Shown piece by piece: positions 1 to 9,233 of a stretch of 40,214 nucleotides of DNA. A model generated the notes under the pieces. It saw only the letters and a program-made list of their open reading frames with translations. It did no database searches and had not been told where the DNA came from. How positions within the stretch are numbered: position 1 is the stretch's first letter; each line of letters starts with the position of its first letter. Location of the stretch: contig NZ_JAAVAU010000002.1 in the NCBI RefSeq assembly GCF_014803895.1, forward strand, positions 1-40,214, in the 5' to 3' direction. The position numbers were made by a program, and so were the translations under genes. The stretch comes from Lactobacillus sp. GTDB taxonomy: Bacteria; Bacillota; Bacilli; Lactobacillales; Lactobacillaceae.

Positions 1-35
1 AAAAATCAGAACATGATTTATTTTTTTATAAATTA

Positions 36-1967
36 TTAATTTTCACGTGAGTATGACTTAACATCTTCATCAATCATCTTGAGGAATTCGTCTAAACTCA
101 TTGTATTTTGTTCTTCAGTACCATAAGGACGAACATTTACGTTACCCGCGTTCATTTCTTCATCCCCTAAAACTAAAGTATAAGGTAACTTTTGGGTTTG
201 AGATTCACGGATCTTGTAACCTAATTTTTCATTACGAGTATCTACTTCTGCTCTAAATCCACGCTTAGTAAGTTCTTCTTCTACCTTCTTAGCATAGTCG
301 TTATGAGCATCAAGGTTAACAGGAATAATTCTTGCTTGAACTGGGGCAAGCCAAGTTGGGAATGCACCCTTGTAAATTTCAATAAGGTAAGCAATGAATC
401 TTTCCATCGTACCAACAATACCACGGTGAATCATAACTGGACGGTGTTCTTCACCATCTTTACCTACGTAAGTTAAGCCAAATCTTTCTGGAAGCATGAA
501 GTCTAATTGGATAGTTGACATAGTTTCATCATTACCCAAAGCAGTCTTAGTTTGAATATCAAGCTTAGGACCGTAGAATGCGGCTTCACCTTCTGCTTCA
601 ACATAGTCAAGGCCAAGGTCATCCATAGCTGCCTTAAGCATAGTTTGACTTCTTTCCCACATTTCATCATTTGCGTAGTACTTATCAGTATTCTTAGGAT
701 CACGGTAAGAAAGTCTGAAGTAGTAATCAGTGATATCAAAGTCCTTGTAAACATCCATAATTAACTTCAAAACTTTAGCAAATTCTTCTTGAACTTGATC
801 TAATTCAACAAAAGTATGACCATCATTTAAAGTCATTTCACGTACACGTTGAAGACCTGATAAAGCACCAGACTTTTCATATCTATGCATCATACCTAAT
901 TCCGCAATACGAAGTGGTAAATCACGGTATGAACGAATGTGGTGCTTGTAGATTTGAATGTGACTTGGGCAGTTCATTGGACGTAATTCAAGCATTTCGC
1001 CATCACCCATATCCATTGGTGGGAACATATCTTCACGATAGTGTGCCCAGTGACCAGATGTCTTATAAGCATCCAAATTCATCAAAACTGGTGTATAAAC
1101 GTGTTTATAGCCATCTCCAACTTCTTTATCGATGATATAACGTTCAATTACACGACGAATAGTTGCACCATTTGGCATCCAGTAAGGAAGACCTGCACCA
1201 ACCTTAGGATCAACAAAGAATAAGTCTAAGTCTCTACCAATAGTTCTGTGGTCTCTTTCTTTAATCTCTTCACGGCGTTTGATATCAGCATCCAAATCGG
1301 CCTTCTTAAAGAATGCAGTACCAAAGATTCTTTGAAGCATTGGATTAGAAGACTTACCCATCCAATAAGCACCGGCAACTGACAATAACTTAAATTGCTT
1401 AATTTTTCCAGTGTTTGGTAATAATGCTTCAAAACCAAAGTCTACAAAGTCACCTAACTTGTAAACTGCAACTTCGTCAGCTTCTTTTTTGAGTAAGTCT
1501 AGCTTGAATGGATCATCTTTAAAGATTTCTTCAAGTTCACTCTTCTTCATAGTAGTGTATTCAATCTTTTCACCATTCTTGATAGCTTTTTGCATTGCCT
1601 TTTCAAGCTTTGGTAATTCAGTAACCTTGATTTGGTTTTCTTTATCAGTATCAACAAAGAAACCACCTTCATCAGCAACATGTTCACCTAAACGAACATC
1701 GCCGTATTCACGCTTGACAACCGCTTCAAATAAGAATGCAGTAGTAGCACGTAAAATATCTAAGCCTTCTTCGTCTTTATCAGTAATAATTGCAGCTTCT
1801 ACGTCACCATCAACTACGTATTCTAATGGCTTCATTACACCATTAATTTTGGCACCAACAGCTGCTTTTCCAAGAGAAGTTGCAATTGATGAAGCTAAAT
1901 CCTTAACTGATACTGGTTTGTCAAATTCTTTCTTTGAGCCATCTGGCAAAGTTACAGCAAAACTCAT
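36..1967 (-). CDS. thrS: Threonyl-tRNA synthetase
   Basis: Charges tRNA-Thr with threonine in the cytoplasm. The 643-residue length is normal for bacterial ThrRS. Order: N-terminal TGS domain (about 1-62), second additional/editing domain (about 70-220), class II catalytic core with the zinc-ligand motif MNCPSH and the [12 protein letters not shown] region, then an anticodon-binding domain from about 545 (start [11 protein letters not shown]). The ATG at 1967 is preceded by GGAGGTAAATATAT, a clear ribosome site. Oddity: the editing domain is present but its catalytic residues look lost. The usual HxxxH is A74-TTA-F78, and the usual DLCRGPH is DFGFEAL at 176-182, so Cys becomes G178 and His becomes L182. 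The catalytic core looks intact. Expression is controlled by the T-box leader upstream. Confidence 0.98.
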   Translation of the reverse strand: MSFAVTLPDGSKKEFDKPVSVKDLASSIATSLGKAAVGAKINGVMKPLEYVVDGDVEAAIITDKDEEGLDILRATTAFLFEAVVKREYGDVRLGEHVADEGGFFVDTDKENQIKVTELPKLEKAMQKAIKNGEKIEYTTMKKSELEEIFKDDPFKLDLLKKEADEVAVYKLGDFVDFGFEALLPNTGKIKQFKLLSVAGAYWMGKSSNPMLQRIFGTAFFKKADLDADIKRREEIKERDHRTIGRDLDLFFVDPKVGAGLPYWMPNGATIRRVIERYIIDKEVGDGYKHVYTPVLMNLDAYKTSGHWAHYREDMFPPMDMGDGEMLELRPMNCPSHIQIYKHHIRSYRDLPLRIAELGMMHRYEKSGALSGLQRVREMTLNDGHTFVELDQVQEEFAKVLKLIMDVYKDFDITDYYFRLSYRDPKNTDKYYANDEMWERSQTMLKAAMDDLGLDYVEAEGEAAFYGPKLDIQTKTALGNDETMSTIQLDFMLPERFGLTYVGKDGEEHRPVMIHRGIVGTMERFIAYLIEIYKGAFPTWLAPVQARIIPVNLDAHNDYAKKVEEELTKRGFRAEVDTRNEKLGYKIRESQTQKLPYTLVLGDEEMNAGNVNVRPYGTEEQNTMSLDEFLKMIDEDVKSYSREN

Positions 1968-1983
1968 ATATATTTACCTCCAA

Positions 1984-2201
1984 ATAAAAAATCCCAGCAC
2001 TAATAAAAAGTGCTGGGACGTTAATTACGTGGTTCCACCCAAAATTCGAACTAGTAATCCTACTAGTTCCTCTAAGGTCGTTAATGGTACCTAACCAAAA
2101 TATAATAAAATTGGGCTGAAGAAAGTTGGGGCTGCCTTCTATCAAGAGCTTCCAGAACTCGGCTCTTGTCTCTGTGGTGAAAACAGTCATGTCTCTCATC
2201 T
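1984..2201 (-). promoter_or_regulatory. T-box leader of thrS (tRNA-Thr sensing)
   Basis: The minus strand carries the T-box core TGGGTGGAACCACG (2028-2041). It is followed by a terminator hairpin (stem 1992-2000 with 2010-2018, then a T-run) just before thrS. A stem-I-like hairpin with an AAGAGC/GCTCTT stem lies near 2134-2166. Uncharged tRNA-Thr should stabilise the antiterminator and allow thrS transcription. The specifier codon is not resolved: ACC triplets occur at 2176-2178 and 2086-2088, and an ACT occurs further along stem I. Threonine specificity is assigned from the downstream gene. Confidence 0.9.
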
Positions 2202-2207
2202 TTTCTC

Positions 2208-2235
2208 ATTATACTAGCTACGCAATTAGATGCAA
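2208..2235 (-). promoter_or_regulatory. Promoter of thrS
   Basis: On the minus strand, -35 TTGCAT (2230-2235) and -10 TATAAT (2208-2213) are 16 bp apart. They lie directly upstream of the T-box leader and just past the dnaI stop codon, so thrS can be transcribed independently of the dnaB-dnaI operon. Confidence 0.75.
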
Positions 2236-2252
2236 GGGAAAAAATCAATTTT

Positions 2253-3155
2253 TTAACGATAACGTCGATTTTTACCAAGAACACGAACTTCTTTACTTAC
2301 AAAATTAATTCTTTCCATTAAACGCTCAGCCTTTAAACTATTATTACTATTTTTTACTTGAGCAAAATGCTCATTTAGCATAGTTAAATTTAAATTAGAG
2401 CTGAAAAATGTAGGTAATTCATTATCCATCCGTTTTTGCAAAATTACACCTAATACATCATCACGAGACCACTCACTAAGTGTTTCTGCTCCAATATCAT
2501 CAAAAATTACAACAGGTGCATTAGCAATCCGCTCTATTTCATCATTTAGGCTATTATCGCCAAAATGACTACTTAAACTGGCAATAAAAGATGGTACATG
2601 TAAAAAGATTACCTTGACACCTTTTCTCGCCACTGAATTAGCTAAAGCAGCCAATAAGTAGGTCTTTCCTACTCCAAAATCTCCTTCTAAATAAAGGCCA
2701 CGTGCATGCTTATTATTATCAAATTCTATTAAGAACCTAGCTATTTCAGAAATAGCCTTCATCCTATCAGGATTTTGGTCTACTTCTTCTAATTCTACAT
2801 GACGCAACTTTTCGGGTAAATCAATTAATTCTATTCTTTTTGCTGCCGCAGAATTTTCATCCTCTTTTTGCTTTTGCTCAGTAGGTGCATAAGTTATATC
2901 AATCACATTACCATTTAAAAACAATTTTGGACGATAACCCGCCATAACCCGTTGATTACTTGCAGAATTTAATTGCTGAACGTAAAAAACTAGATTATCC
3001 ATCGAACGTTCAAGAGTTGCTTGGTCTATTTTATTTTCTGAAAGAAATTTTTGAACATCTTGATTTTGTAAAGCAGTTTCCCTAATTTGTGTTTGATCTT
3101 GATTCAAATGTTTTCCATCAATGATATTTTTTAATATGTCTCCAATTGATTCCAT
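2253..3155 (-). CDS. dnaI: Primosomal protein / helicase loader DnaI
   Basis: AAA+ ATPase that loads the replicative DNA helicase during initiation and restart. The 300-residue protein has an N-terminal helicase-interaction region (1-140), a Walker A GDFGVGKT at 158-165 and a Walker B VVIFDD at 215-220. It starts 12 bp after the dnaB stop with ribosome site AAGGTGGTG, so the two are an operon, as in Bacillus. Oddity: the whole protein has no cysteine. The Bacillus DnaI N-terminal domain is a zinc-binding fold with Cys/His ligands, so this version must fold differently. C-terminal motifs and context make the assignment firm. Confidence 0.95.
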   Translation of the reverse strand: MESIGDILKNIIDGKHLNQDQTQIRETALQNQDVQKFLSENKIDQATLERSMDNLVFYVQQLNSASNQRVMAGYRPKLFLNGNVIDITYAPTEQKQKEDENSAAAKRIELIDLPEKLRHVELEEVDQNPDRMKAISEIARFLIEFDNNKHARGLYLEGDFGVGKTYLLAALANSVARKGVKVIFLHVPSFIASLSSHFGDNSLNDEIERIANAPVVIFDDIGAETLSEWSRDDVLGVILQKRMDNELPTFFSSNLNLTMLNEHFAQVKNSNNSLKAERLMERINFVSKEVRVLGKNRRYR

Positions 3156-3167
3156 TACTTCACCACC

Positions 3168-4550
3168 TTATTCACTATCTTTCCCATATTTACGAAAGAT
3201 TTTATTAATTTCATCTTGTGATAAATCCGGGGTATCATCTTCAGATTCAGGATGATAATTATTCCAATCGATTCGTTGGGTAGATTTTGAAGCCTTAGAA
3301 TAATAACGCTTGGAATTATTAGTAGTCTGAGTCTGTTTACGCTCTTGTTTTGCTTGTGCACGTTCTTTCATATAAACAATTGCTTCGGCAGCCGTCGTTA
3401 TTTCATGAGCTGTCCAATCATTGATGATGGTTTCTGCACTTCGAAGATATAAAGAAAAGTTCGACTGTAGGCATCCATAAATCACCGCATTAGCTAATTC
3501 TCTACTAATCCCGTAATTATTTTCCACTTTAAAAGCAACTACTCGTTCAGAAGAAGTAGCAATTTGCCTCTTAGCTGACTTCAAATCCTGCAAAAAGTCT
3601 ACCGGTTTAATAGTTTTCATATCTCTTTCAAGGGCTTTTTCTTCTTCAGATAAAACAGGTGCTTCGATATTATTTTTTATTTTCTCTTCGTTAGCCTTTT
3701 TAATTTGTTCGCTAATAATCTTACTATTCGTTCGACTACCAAACTTATCATTAGCTGAGAGTTGGATTGCCCGCATATCAAGCTTATTATCAGCGGCAGA
3801 TAATGTAGGCAAAGTTACATTAATAAAATCCATTTCCGTTAATTTATAAAAATTAATGATTTGACTAATCTCACTTTTATGGAGATTAATTTCGTTCCTA
3901 TCAATATGATAAGTTTCAAAACTATCAATCAAAAATTGCCAATCAACCTTGATTAAATTATTTCCTACCTTGAGCAGACGCTTGGGTTTATCACCAACTT
4001 TTTGGGCAGCTACTTTTACTTCTTGCTCAGGGTCGATTGCCTTTTCTTTATTTAAATGAAACACATCAAAAAAGCTACTCGTCACTTCTTGAGCATTCTC
4101 TAAACCTTTAAAAGAACGGGGAGTAAAATCATTAACTAATCGTTGATAGGCTGTAGAACCTACTTTTTCTAATAGAAGACTTGAAAGTAAAAATGTTCTA
4201 AAAAATTCTTGAGCTGTTGGAATAGACTGGAGCTTAAAAATAATTACTTCTCCTAAAATAGGATTTTCACCAATAAAAGTCTTTACTAAGCCAGTTGCTT
4301 CTAAGCGATGAAGACTATTAAAGAGGTCTTTTAAACTACTGTTAGTCTGATCTTGTAATTGATAGAGAGTTTTATAATCACCTGCAATAGGAACACTATC
4401 AAATTCACTGATTAACGTTATATACAGACCGACACCTAATATTCCAACTAAAGGCTGATAAAGACGGGTCAAAACTCTTTCTTTTTCATTATCAATTTCT
4501 ACTTTATTTGCAACATAAAAAGGCTCCTTGGGGTCTGTACTTGCAAACAT
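3168..4550 (-). CDS. dnaB: Replication initiation and membrane attachment protein DnaB
   Basis: Firmicute DnaB (the primosomal protein, not the replicative helicase) works with DnaD and DnaI to load the helicase at oriC and at stalled forks. The 460 residues fit the family. The N-terminal winged-helix-like DnaB/DnaD part (about 1-150) opens with YQPLVGILGVGLYITL, and the C-terminal DnaB_2-type region (about 320-410) includes AHEITTAAEA and YMKERAQAK. The C-terminus is charged and Ser/Asn-rich. It follows nrdR after 4 bp and precedes dnaI by 12 bp, a conserved Firmicute order that supports the call despite low intrinsic conservation. Confidence 0.93.
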   Translation of the reverse strand: MFASTDPKEPFYVANKVEIDNEKERVLTRLYQPLVGILGVGLYITLISEFDSVPIAGDYKTLYQLQDQTNSSLKDLFNSLHRLEATGLVKTFIGENPILGEVIIFKLQSIPTAQEFFRTFLLSSLLLEKVGSTAYQRLVNDFTPRSFKGLENAQEVTSSFFDVFHLNKEKAIDPEQEVKVAAQKVGDKPKRLLKVGNNLIKVDWQFLIDSFETYHIDRNEINLHKSEISQIINFYKLTEMDFINVTLPTLSAADNKLDMRAIQLSANDKFGSRTNSKIISEQIKKANEEKIKNNIEAPVLSEEEKALERDMKTIKPVDFLQDLKSAKRQIATSSERVVAFKVENNYGISRELANAVIYGCLQSNFSLYLRSAETIINDWTAHEITTAAEAIVYMKERAQAKQERKQTQTTNNSKRYYSKASKSTQRIDWNNYHPESEDDTPDLSQDEINKIFRKYGKDSE

Positions 4551-4554
4551 TTAG

Positions 4555-5022
4555 CTACTTCTCCTTATCATGTTTGGCCATCATATCTTCCATGGCCTCC
4601 ATAAATCCAGAAACATCCTTAAATTGACGATAGATACTTGCAAAACGGATATAAGCTACATCGTCAATATCTGCTAGTTCCTTCATTACATATTCACCAA
4701 TATCCTTAGATGAAATTTCACTAACGCCCTGTTTTCGAATAGCATTATCAACATGATCAACTAGCGTATTTAATTGTTCACTAGAGACCGGACGTTTTTG
4801 AGCAGACATTACCACTCCATGTAAAATTTTTTCTCGGTTAAAGGGTTCACGAGTCCCATCATTTTTAACTACTAATAAGGGTGCTTTTTCCACTCTTTCA
4901 AAGGTAGTAAAACGAAAACCACAATTTTCACATTCTCTTCTTCTTCTAATCGCACGATTTTCATCACTAGGACGAGAATCAATTACACGTGAAGAATTTT
5001 GATGACAATTTGGACATTCCAT
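4555..5022 (-). CDS. nrdR: Transcriptional repressor NrdR
   Basis: Represses ribonucleotide reductase operons in response to ATP/dATP. The 155-residue protein has an N-terminal four-cysteine zinc ribbon (C3, C6, C31, C34) followed by the arginine-rich RRRRE stretch, then an ATP-cone domain (about 49-139, including VKNDGTREPFNREK). Length and layout are canonical. It sits between coaE and dnaB in the conserved order, with the dnaB ATG only 4 bp downstream. Confidence 0.97.
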   Translation of the reverse strand: MECPNCHQNSSRVIDSRPSDENRAIRRRRECENCGFRFTTFERVEKAPLLVVKNDGTREPFNREKILHGVVMSAQKRPVSSEQLNTLVDHVDNAIRKQGVSEISSKDIGEYVMKELADIDDVAYIRFASIYRQFKDVSGFMEAMEDMMAKHDKEK

Positions 5023-5027
5023 ATCTC

Positions 5028-5624
5028 TTACCTGCCTATTTCTTCTAATAAACTAGATAATTTATTTTCTAAATCATTAATTGTTCCACTATTCTCAATC
5101 ACATAATCAGCTAGCTTTTCTTTTTTAGCAAGTGGCATCTGACTGGCAATACGTTTTCTAGCATCAACTTCGTTTAGATTATTTCTTGCCATTAAGCGGC
5201 TCAATTCTAGCTGAAAGGGCGCAGTAATCAATAAAGTGGCAGTACAGTAACTAGTTAAATTTCCTTCAAAAAGCAAGGGAATATCTAAAATTACAAAGGG
5301 TATATCCTGAGCTTGATATTGGATCATTTTTTCTTTCATATTATTTAAAATAAGTGGATGCGTCAATTCATTTAAGCGATTTAATTGATTTTTATCGTTA
5401 AAAACAATTGCACTAAGCTTCTTACGATCAATTTCACCATCTTCAGCTAAAATACCCTTACCAAAATGCCTAATAATGGCTTGATAACTTGCCTGATTCT
5501 TGGCCATCAGGGCATGAGCAATCTGATCAGTGTCAATGATAGGAATATTTTTTTTAAGAAAAAAATGATCTGCAGTACTTTTACCGGTTGCAATTCCCCC
5601 GGTTAATCCTAAAAAATATGTCAT
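5028..5624 (-). CDS. coaE: Dephospho-CoA kinase
   Basis: Last step of coenzyme A synthesis: phosphorylates the 3'-hydroxyl of dephospho-CoA. At 198 residues it carries the P-loop GGIATGKST (about 9-17), an IDTDQIAH motif that binds the acceptor, and the CoaE lid region FQLELSRLMARNNLNEVDA. Its ATG overlaps the mutM stop codon by 4 bp (ATGA), implying translational coupling. Confidence 0.97.
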   Translation of the reverse strand: MTYFLGLTGGIATGKSTADHFFLKKNIPIIDTDQIAHALMAKNQASYQAIIRHFGKGILAEDGEIDRKKLSAIVFNDKNQLNRLNELTHPLILNNMKEKMIQYQAQDIPFVILDIPLLFEGNLTSYCTATLLITAPFQLELSRLMARNNLNEVDARKRIASQMPLAKKEKLADYVIENSGTINDLENKLSSLLEEIGR

Positions 5625-6451
5625 TTATATAGCACCTGACAATGAGGACAAAATGTTGTCCCTCTTCCACTAACTTTGATTTTTTCTAAAATTGTCCCAC
5701 AACGCTCACATTTTTCACCTACATGACCATAAACTTTTAATTTATTTTGATAACCACCAGTTTCGCCGGCTGCATTTAAAAAACTATGAACCGTAGTTCC
5801 CTTTTCTGCAGTTGCTTCAGCAATCGTAGTATTGATATTATCATGTAATTTTCCCACAACTTCAGTAGGAATTTTTTGGGCGCTACTTAAGGGATGAATC
5901 TTACTTTGCCACAATACCTCGTCAACATAGATATTTCCTAAACCACATACAATCGTTTGATCCAGCAAAGTATTTTTGATATTTTTCTTCTTTTTAGAAA
6001 GTTTTTTAGAGAAGTACTCAATATTAAATTCATCTGTATTCGGCTCAGGACCTAATTTGCTAATCCCTGTTGTTTGTCTTTCAGTTCCAGTCTCCACTAA
6101 GTGCATCCGTCCGAATTTTCTTACATCATCATAACGAATTGCACTACCATCAGTAAAAATAAACTGAATGTGTTCATGTTTTTCCTTGGGAGCATCAGGA
6201 CTAGTAATTCTATACTTACCTTCCATCCTTAAGTGGGAGACCAAAGTTAAATTATCACTCAAGCGAATTAATAAGTACTTCCCATAACGATCAACACCAA
6301 GGACTTTTTTACCCACTAATTTTTGAGCAACAGACTCACTATTACCAACAATAATTTTAGGATACCAGACCGTCATCTCTTGAATTGTTTTTCCCTTCAT
6401 TAAGGGATCTAAAGTTCTTCTAACCGTCTCAACTTCTGGCATTTCCGGCAT
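5621..6451 (-). CDS. mutM: Formamidopyrimidine-DNA glycosylase
   Basis: Base-excision repair glycosylase/AP lyase that removes 8-oxoguanine and formamidopyrimidines. The 276-residue protein begins MPEMPEVETVRR; after Met removal, P2 is the catalytic N-terminal proline and E3 the acid. The helix-two-turn-helix region contains LLDQTIVCGLGNIYVDEVL. The C-terminal zinc finger has CERC and CPHC pairs. It lies between polA (16 bp upstream) and coaE (4-bp overlap), forming a repair/replication operon. Confidence 0.98.
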   Translation of the reverse strand: MPEMPEVETVRRTLDPLMKGKTIQEMTVWYPKIIVGNSESVAQKLVGKKVLGVDRYGKYLLIRLSDNLTLVSHLRMEGKYRITSPDAPKEKHEHIQFIFTDGSAIRYDDVRKFGRMHLVETGTERQTTGISKLGPEPNTDEFNIEYFSKKLSKKKKNIKNTLLDQTIVCGLGNIYVDEVLWQSKIHPLSSAQKIPTEVVGKLHDNINTTIAEATAEKGTTVHSFLNAAGETGGYQNKLKVYGHVGEKCERCGTILEKIKVSGRGTTFCPHCQVLYK

Positions 6452-6467
6452 AAGAAATCACCTTCTT

Positions 6468-9134
6468 TTATTTAGCATCATACCAATTATGACCCCAATT
6501 AGAGTCAGCAATCAAAGGCACATCAAGTTGAACCGCTGATTGCATTACTTGTGGAACGATTTCTTTAATAGTCTCTAATTCATCTTTTGGTACATCAAAT
6601 ATTAATTCATCATGTACCTGTAAGACCATCTTAGTCTTTAAGTGTAATTCATCAAGTTTATTTTGCATGTTAATCATAGCGATTTTGATAATATCGGCAG
6701 CTGATCCTTGAATCGGTGAATTAATAGCTGTTCTTTCCGCAAAACTTCGTACATTAAAGTTCTTGGCATGAATATCAGGTAAGTATCTGCGACGATGCAT
6801 AATTGTTTCAGCATAACCTTTTTCTCGCGCAACTTGAACCGCCTTATCCATGTATTCATGAACTTGAGGATACTGTTCAAAATAATTATCAATGAATTGC
6901 TTAGCCTGTTTTCTTGAAATACCAATATTTTTGGACAAGCCATAATCAGAAATACCATAGACAATTCCGAAGTTAACTGCCTTAGCATGTCGCCGCATTA
7001 ATGGTGTTACTTCATCTGTAGAAGTCAGGCCAAAGATTTTCATAGCTGTATGAGCATGGATATCATAACCAGACTTAAAGGCTTCCTGCATTGCTGCATC
7101 CCCCGAAACATGGGCTAACACACGTAATTCCACCTGCGAATAGTCACAAGAAAAAATATATCCATCTTTAGTGCTTGGTACAAACGCCCTTCTAATTTGT
7201 TTACCTTCATCTGTCCGAGTAGGAATATTTTGTAAATTAGGATCTACTGAAGAAAGACGTCCAGTTGCAGTTAAGGTCTGTAAGTAACGGGTATGAATCC
7301 TACTATCAGGCTGAATGCAGTCTAGTAGCCCCTTAATATAGGTCGATTGTAATTTACTCAATTGGCGGTAATCTAAGATTGCCGAAACAATTGGACTCTT
7401 TTGTTTTAATTGCTCTAAAACTTCAACAGAAGTTGAATAACCTGTTTTTGTCTTTTTAATTGGTGGTAAGTTAAGTTTTTCAAAAAGAATATGACCGAGT
7501 TGCTTAGGCGAATTTAAATTAAACTCTTCACCAGCTTGGGCATAAATTTTCTTTTCTAATTCAGCAATCTTAATAGCTAATTCATTTCCCATTTGAACTA
7601 AAACAGAGGCTTCCACCTTGATACCAACGATTTCCATTTTAGCTAAGACAAAAGCAACGGGAATTTCGATAGTCTCGTATAAATCATCTTGCTCATGTTC
7701 TTTTAGCTTGTCTAAGAGTGGTTGCTTTAATTTATCAATAATAGAGACTTTTGCAGCTAAGTGTTTGAAAAATACCTCATCTTCTGGAATAGCTGCTTTT
7801 TTACCTTTGCCGTAAACTTCTAAGTCAGTCTTCACACTATATTCATCATAAAGGTGAGCTATTTCACCTAAGTCATTAGAATTATTTTCATTATTGACCA
7901 AATATGAGGCCAACAACATATCATAATCTAAACCTTCTGCTTTAATTCCCAAGCGATGTAAGCCAACATAAGTCCTTTTGATATCAAAAACATTCTTCTT
8001 TATATTTTTATTTTCTAAAATATCTTTTAGAATATCTTCTTCAAGTAAACTAGTATCTTTAGAAACATAGTTTTTATCGCCAACTTTTAAAGCAAAGCCA
8101 TTAAAGGGAGCCAAGTGATAATTTTCACCCAACATTGCTAAATAAAAGCTTACAGATTGATCTTTCAGATTAGCTATTTTGCCTAAATTACTTTGAGTCA
8201 ATACTTCGTATTCATAACTTTCTGCGGGACTAGAAGATTCACCGCTACCTGCTTCGCTTTGATCAAGTTGGGCTAAAAACTTTCTAAAATTCAAACGTTC
8301 ATAAAGTTGACGTAATTTTTCATAATTAACAGGCTGGCGACTAGTATCTTCTAAATTTAGGTCAACTGGAGAATCACAATTAATGGTAGCTAACTTCTTA
8401 CCTAAGAGTGCCTTATCCTTATCCTTAATTAAATTCTCCTTCATTTTAGACTTTTTCATTTCATCAATATGGTCATATAAGTTTTCTACACTACCATATT
8501 TTTGAATAAGCTTAGCAGCAGTTTTGGGACCAATCTTCTCTACTCCAGGGTAGTTATCTGAACTGTCCCCCATCAGAGCTTTCATATCAATGAATTCAGT
8601 TGGTGTAACCCCATTAACTTCCTTCATATGCTCCGGGGTAAAAGCTTCCAGTTCACCCACACCCTTCTTGGTTACCATAACTGTAGTATGATCAGAAGCA
8701 AGTTGTGTTAAGTCACGATCTCCTGTCACAACCGTAACTTTGAAGTCCTTTTCTGCACCCATTTTAGCCATAGTACCAATAATATCATCAGCTTCATAAT
8801 TAGCTAATTCATAACTTTTGATACCCATATCCTCTAACAATTCCTTAATAACTGGTAATTGTTCAGAAAGTTCACTCGGAGTCTTTGCCCGACCGCCCTT
8901 ATATTCGTCATACATTTTATTTCTAAAAGTGACTTTTCCTGCATCAAAAGCTACTAAGACATTAGATGGATCAGTATCACGCAAAACTACATCCAACATA
9001 TTTTTAAATGCATAAATAGCATTTGTATGTAAACCATCGGGACTGGTAAAGTTATCGAGCTGGCGATATAAAGCATAAAAAGCACGGAAAGCTACAGAAT
9101 TTCCGTCGATTAAAAGTAATTTTTTATCAGCCAT
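6468..9134 (-). CDS. polA: DNA polymerase I
   Basis: Okazaki-fragment maturation and repair polymerase. The 888 residues comprise an N-terminal 5'-3' exonuclease (about 1-290, opening LLLIDGNSVAFRAFYAL, with GDRDLTQL and GDSSDNYPGV), a central 3'-5' exonuclease-like domain (about 310-480), and a C-terminal family A polymerase with motif A DYSQVELR, motif B RRHAKAVNFGIVYG and motif C QVHDEL. The usual exonuclease DxE motif is not visible in the central domain, so proofreading is probably absent, as in Bacillus/Geobacillus Pol I. It is first in the mutM-coaE block. Confidence 0.98.
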   Translation of the reverse strand: MADKKLLLIDGNSVAFRAFYALYRQLDNFTSPDGLHTNAIYAFKNMLDVVLRDTDPSNVLVAFDAGKVTFRNKMYDEYKGGRAKTPSELSEQLPVIKELLEDMGIKSYELANYEADDIIGTMAKMGAEKDFKVTVVTGDRDLTQLASDHTTVMVTKKGVGELEAFTPEHMKEVNGVTPTEFIDMKALMGDSSDNYPGVEKIGPKTAAKLIQKYGSVENLYDHIDEMKKSKMKENLIKDKDKALLGKKLATINCDSPVDLNLEDTSRQPVNYEKLRQLYERLNFRKFLAQLDQSEAGSGESSSPAESYEYEVLTQSNLGKIANLKDQSVSFYLAMLGENYHLAPFNGFALKVGDKNYVSKDTSLLEEDILKDILENKNIKKNVFDIKRTYVGLHRLGIKAEGLDYDMLLASYLVNNENNSNDLGEIAHLYDEYSVKTDLEVYGKGKKAAIPEDEVFFKHLAAKVSIIDKLKQPLLDKLKEHEQDDLYETIEIPVAFVLAKMEIVGIKVEASVLVQMGNELAIKIAELEKKIYAQAGEEFNLNSPKQLGHILFEKLNLPPIKKTKTGYSTSVEVLEQLKQKSPIVSAILDYRQLSKLQSTYIKGLLDCIQPDSRIHTRYLQTLTATGRLSSVDPNLQNIPTRTDEGKQIRRAFVPSTKDGYIFSCDYSQVELRVLAHVSGDAAMQEAFKSGYDIHAHTAMKIFGLTSTDEVTPLMRRHAKAVNFGIVYGISDYGLSKNIGISRKQAKQFIDNYFEQYPQVHEYMDKAVQVAREKGYAETIMHRRRYLPDIHAKNFNVRSFAERTAINSPIQGSAADIIKIAMINMQNKLDELHLKTKMVLQVHDELIFDVPKDELETIKEIVPQVMQSAVQLDVPLIADSNWGHNWYDAK

Positions 9135-9150
9135 AAATCCTCCCTAAATA

Positions 9151-9206
9151 AAAAAACTGTCAAAATTAATACGGTTTTCTCTCGTATTATATTTTAACAG
9201 TTTTTT
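9151..9206 (-). terminator. Terminator after the amino-acid permease
   Basis: A long, mostly AT stem pairs AAAAAACTGT (9151-9160) plus ATTAATACG with CGTATTAT plus ACAGTTTTTT (ending 9206). It lies between the permease stop codon and polA and ends the permease transcript. Confidence 0.75.
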
Positions 9207-9233
9207 GTTAATAACGTTTATTAGAACAACATC

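Noticed and set aside
1489..2094. A 201-codon plus-strand frame opposite thrS
   Set aside because: Low-complexity Ser-rich translation, no ribosome site, and fully antisense to thrS and its leader; a shadow of the real gene.
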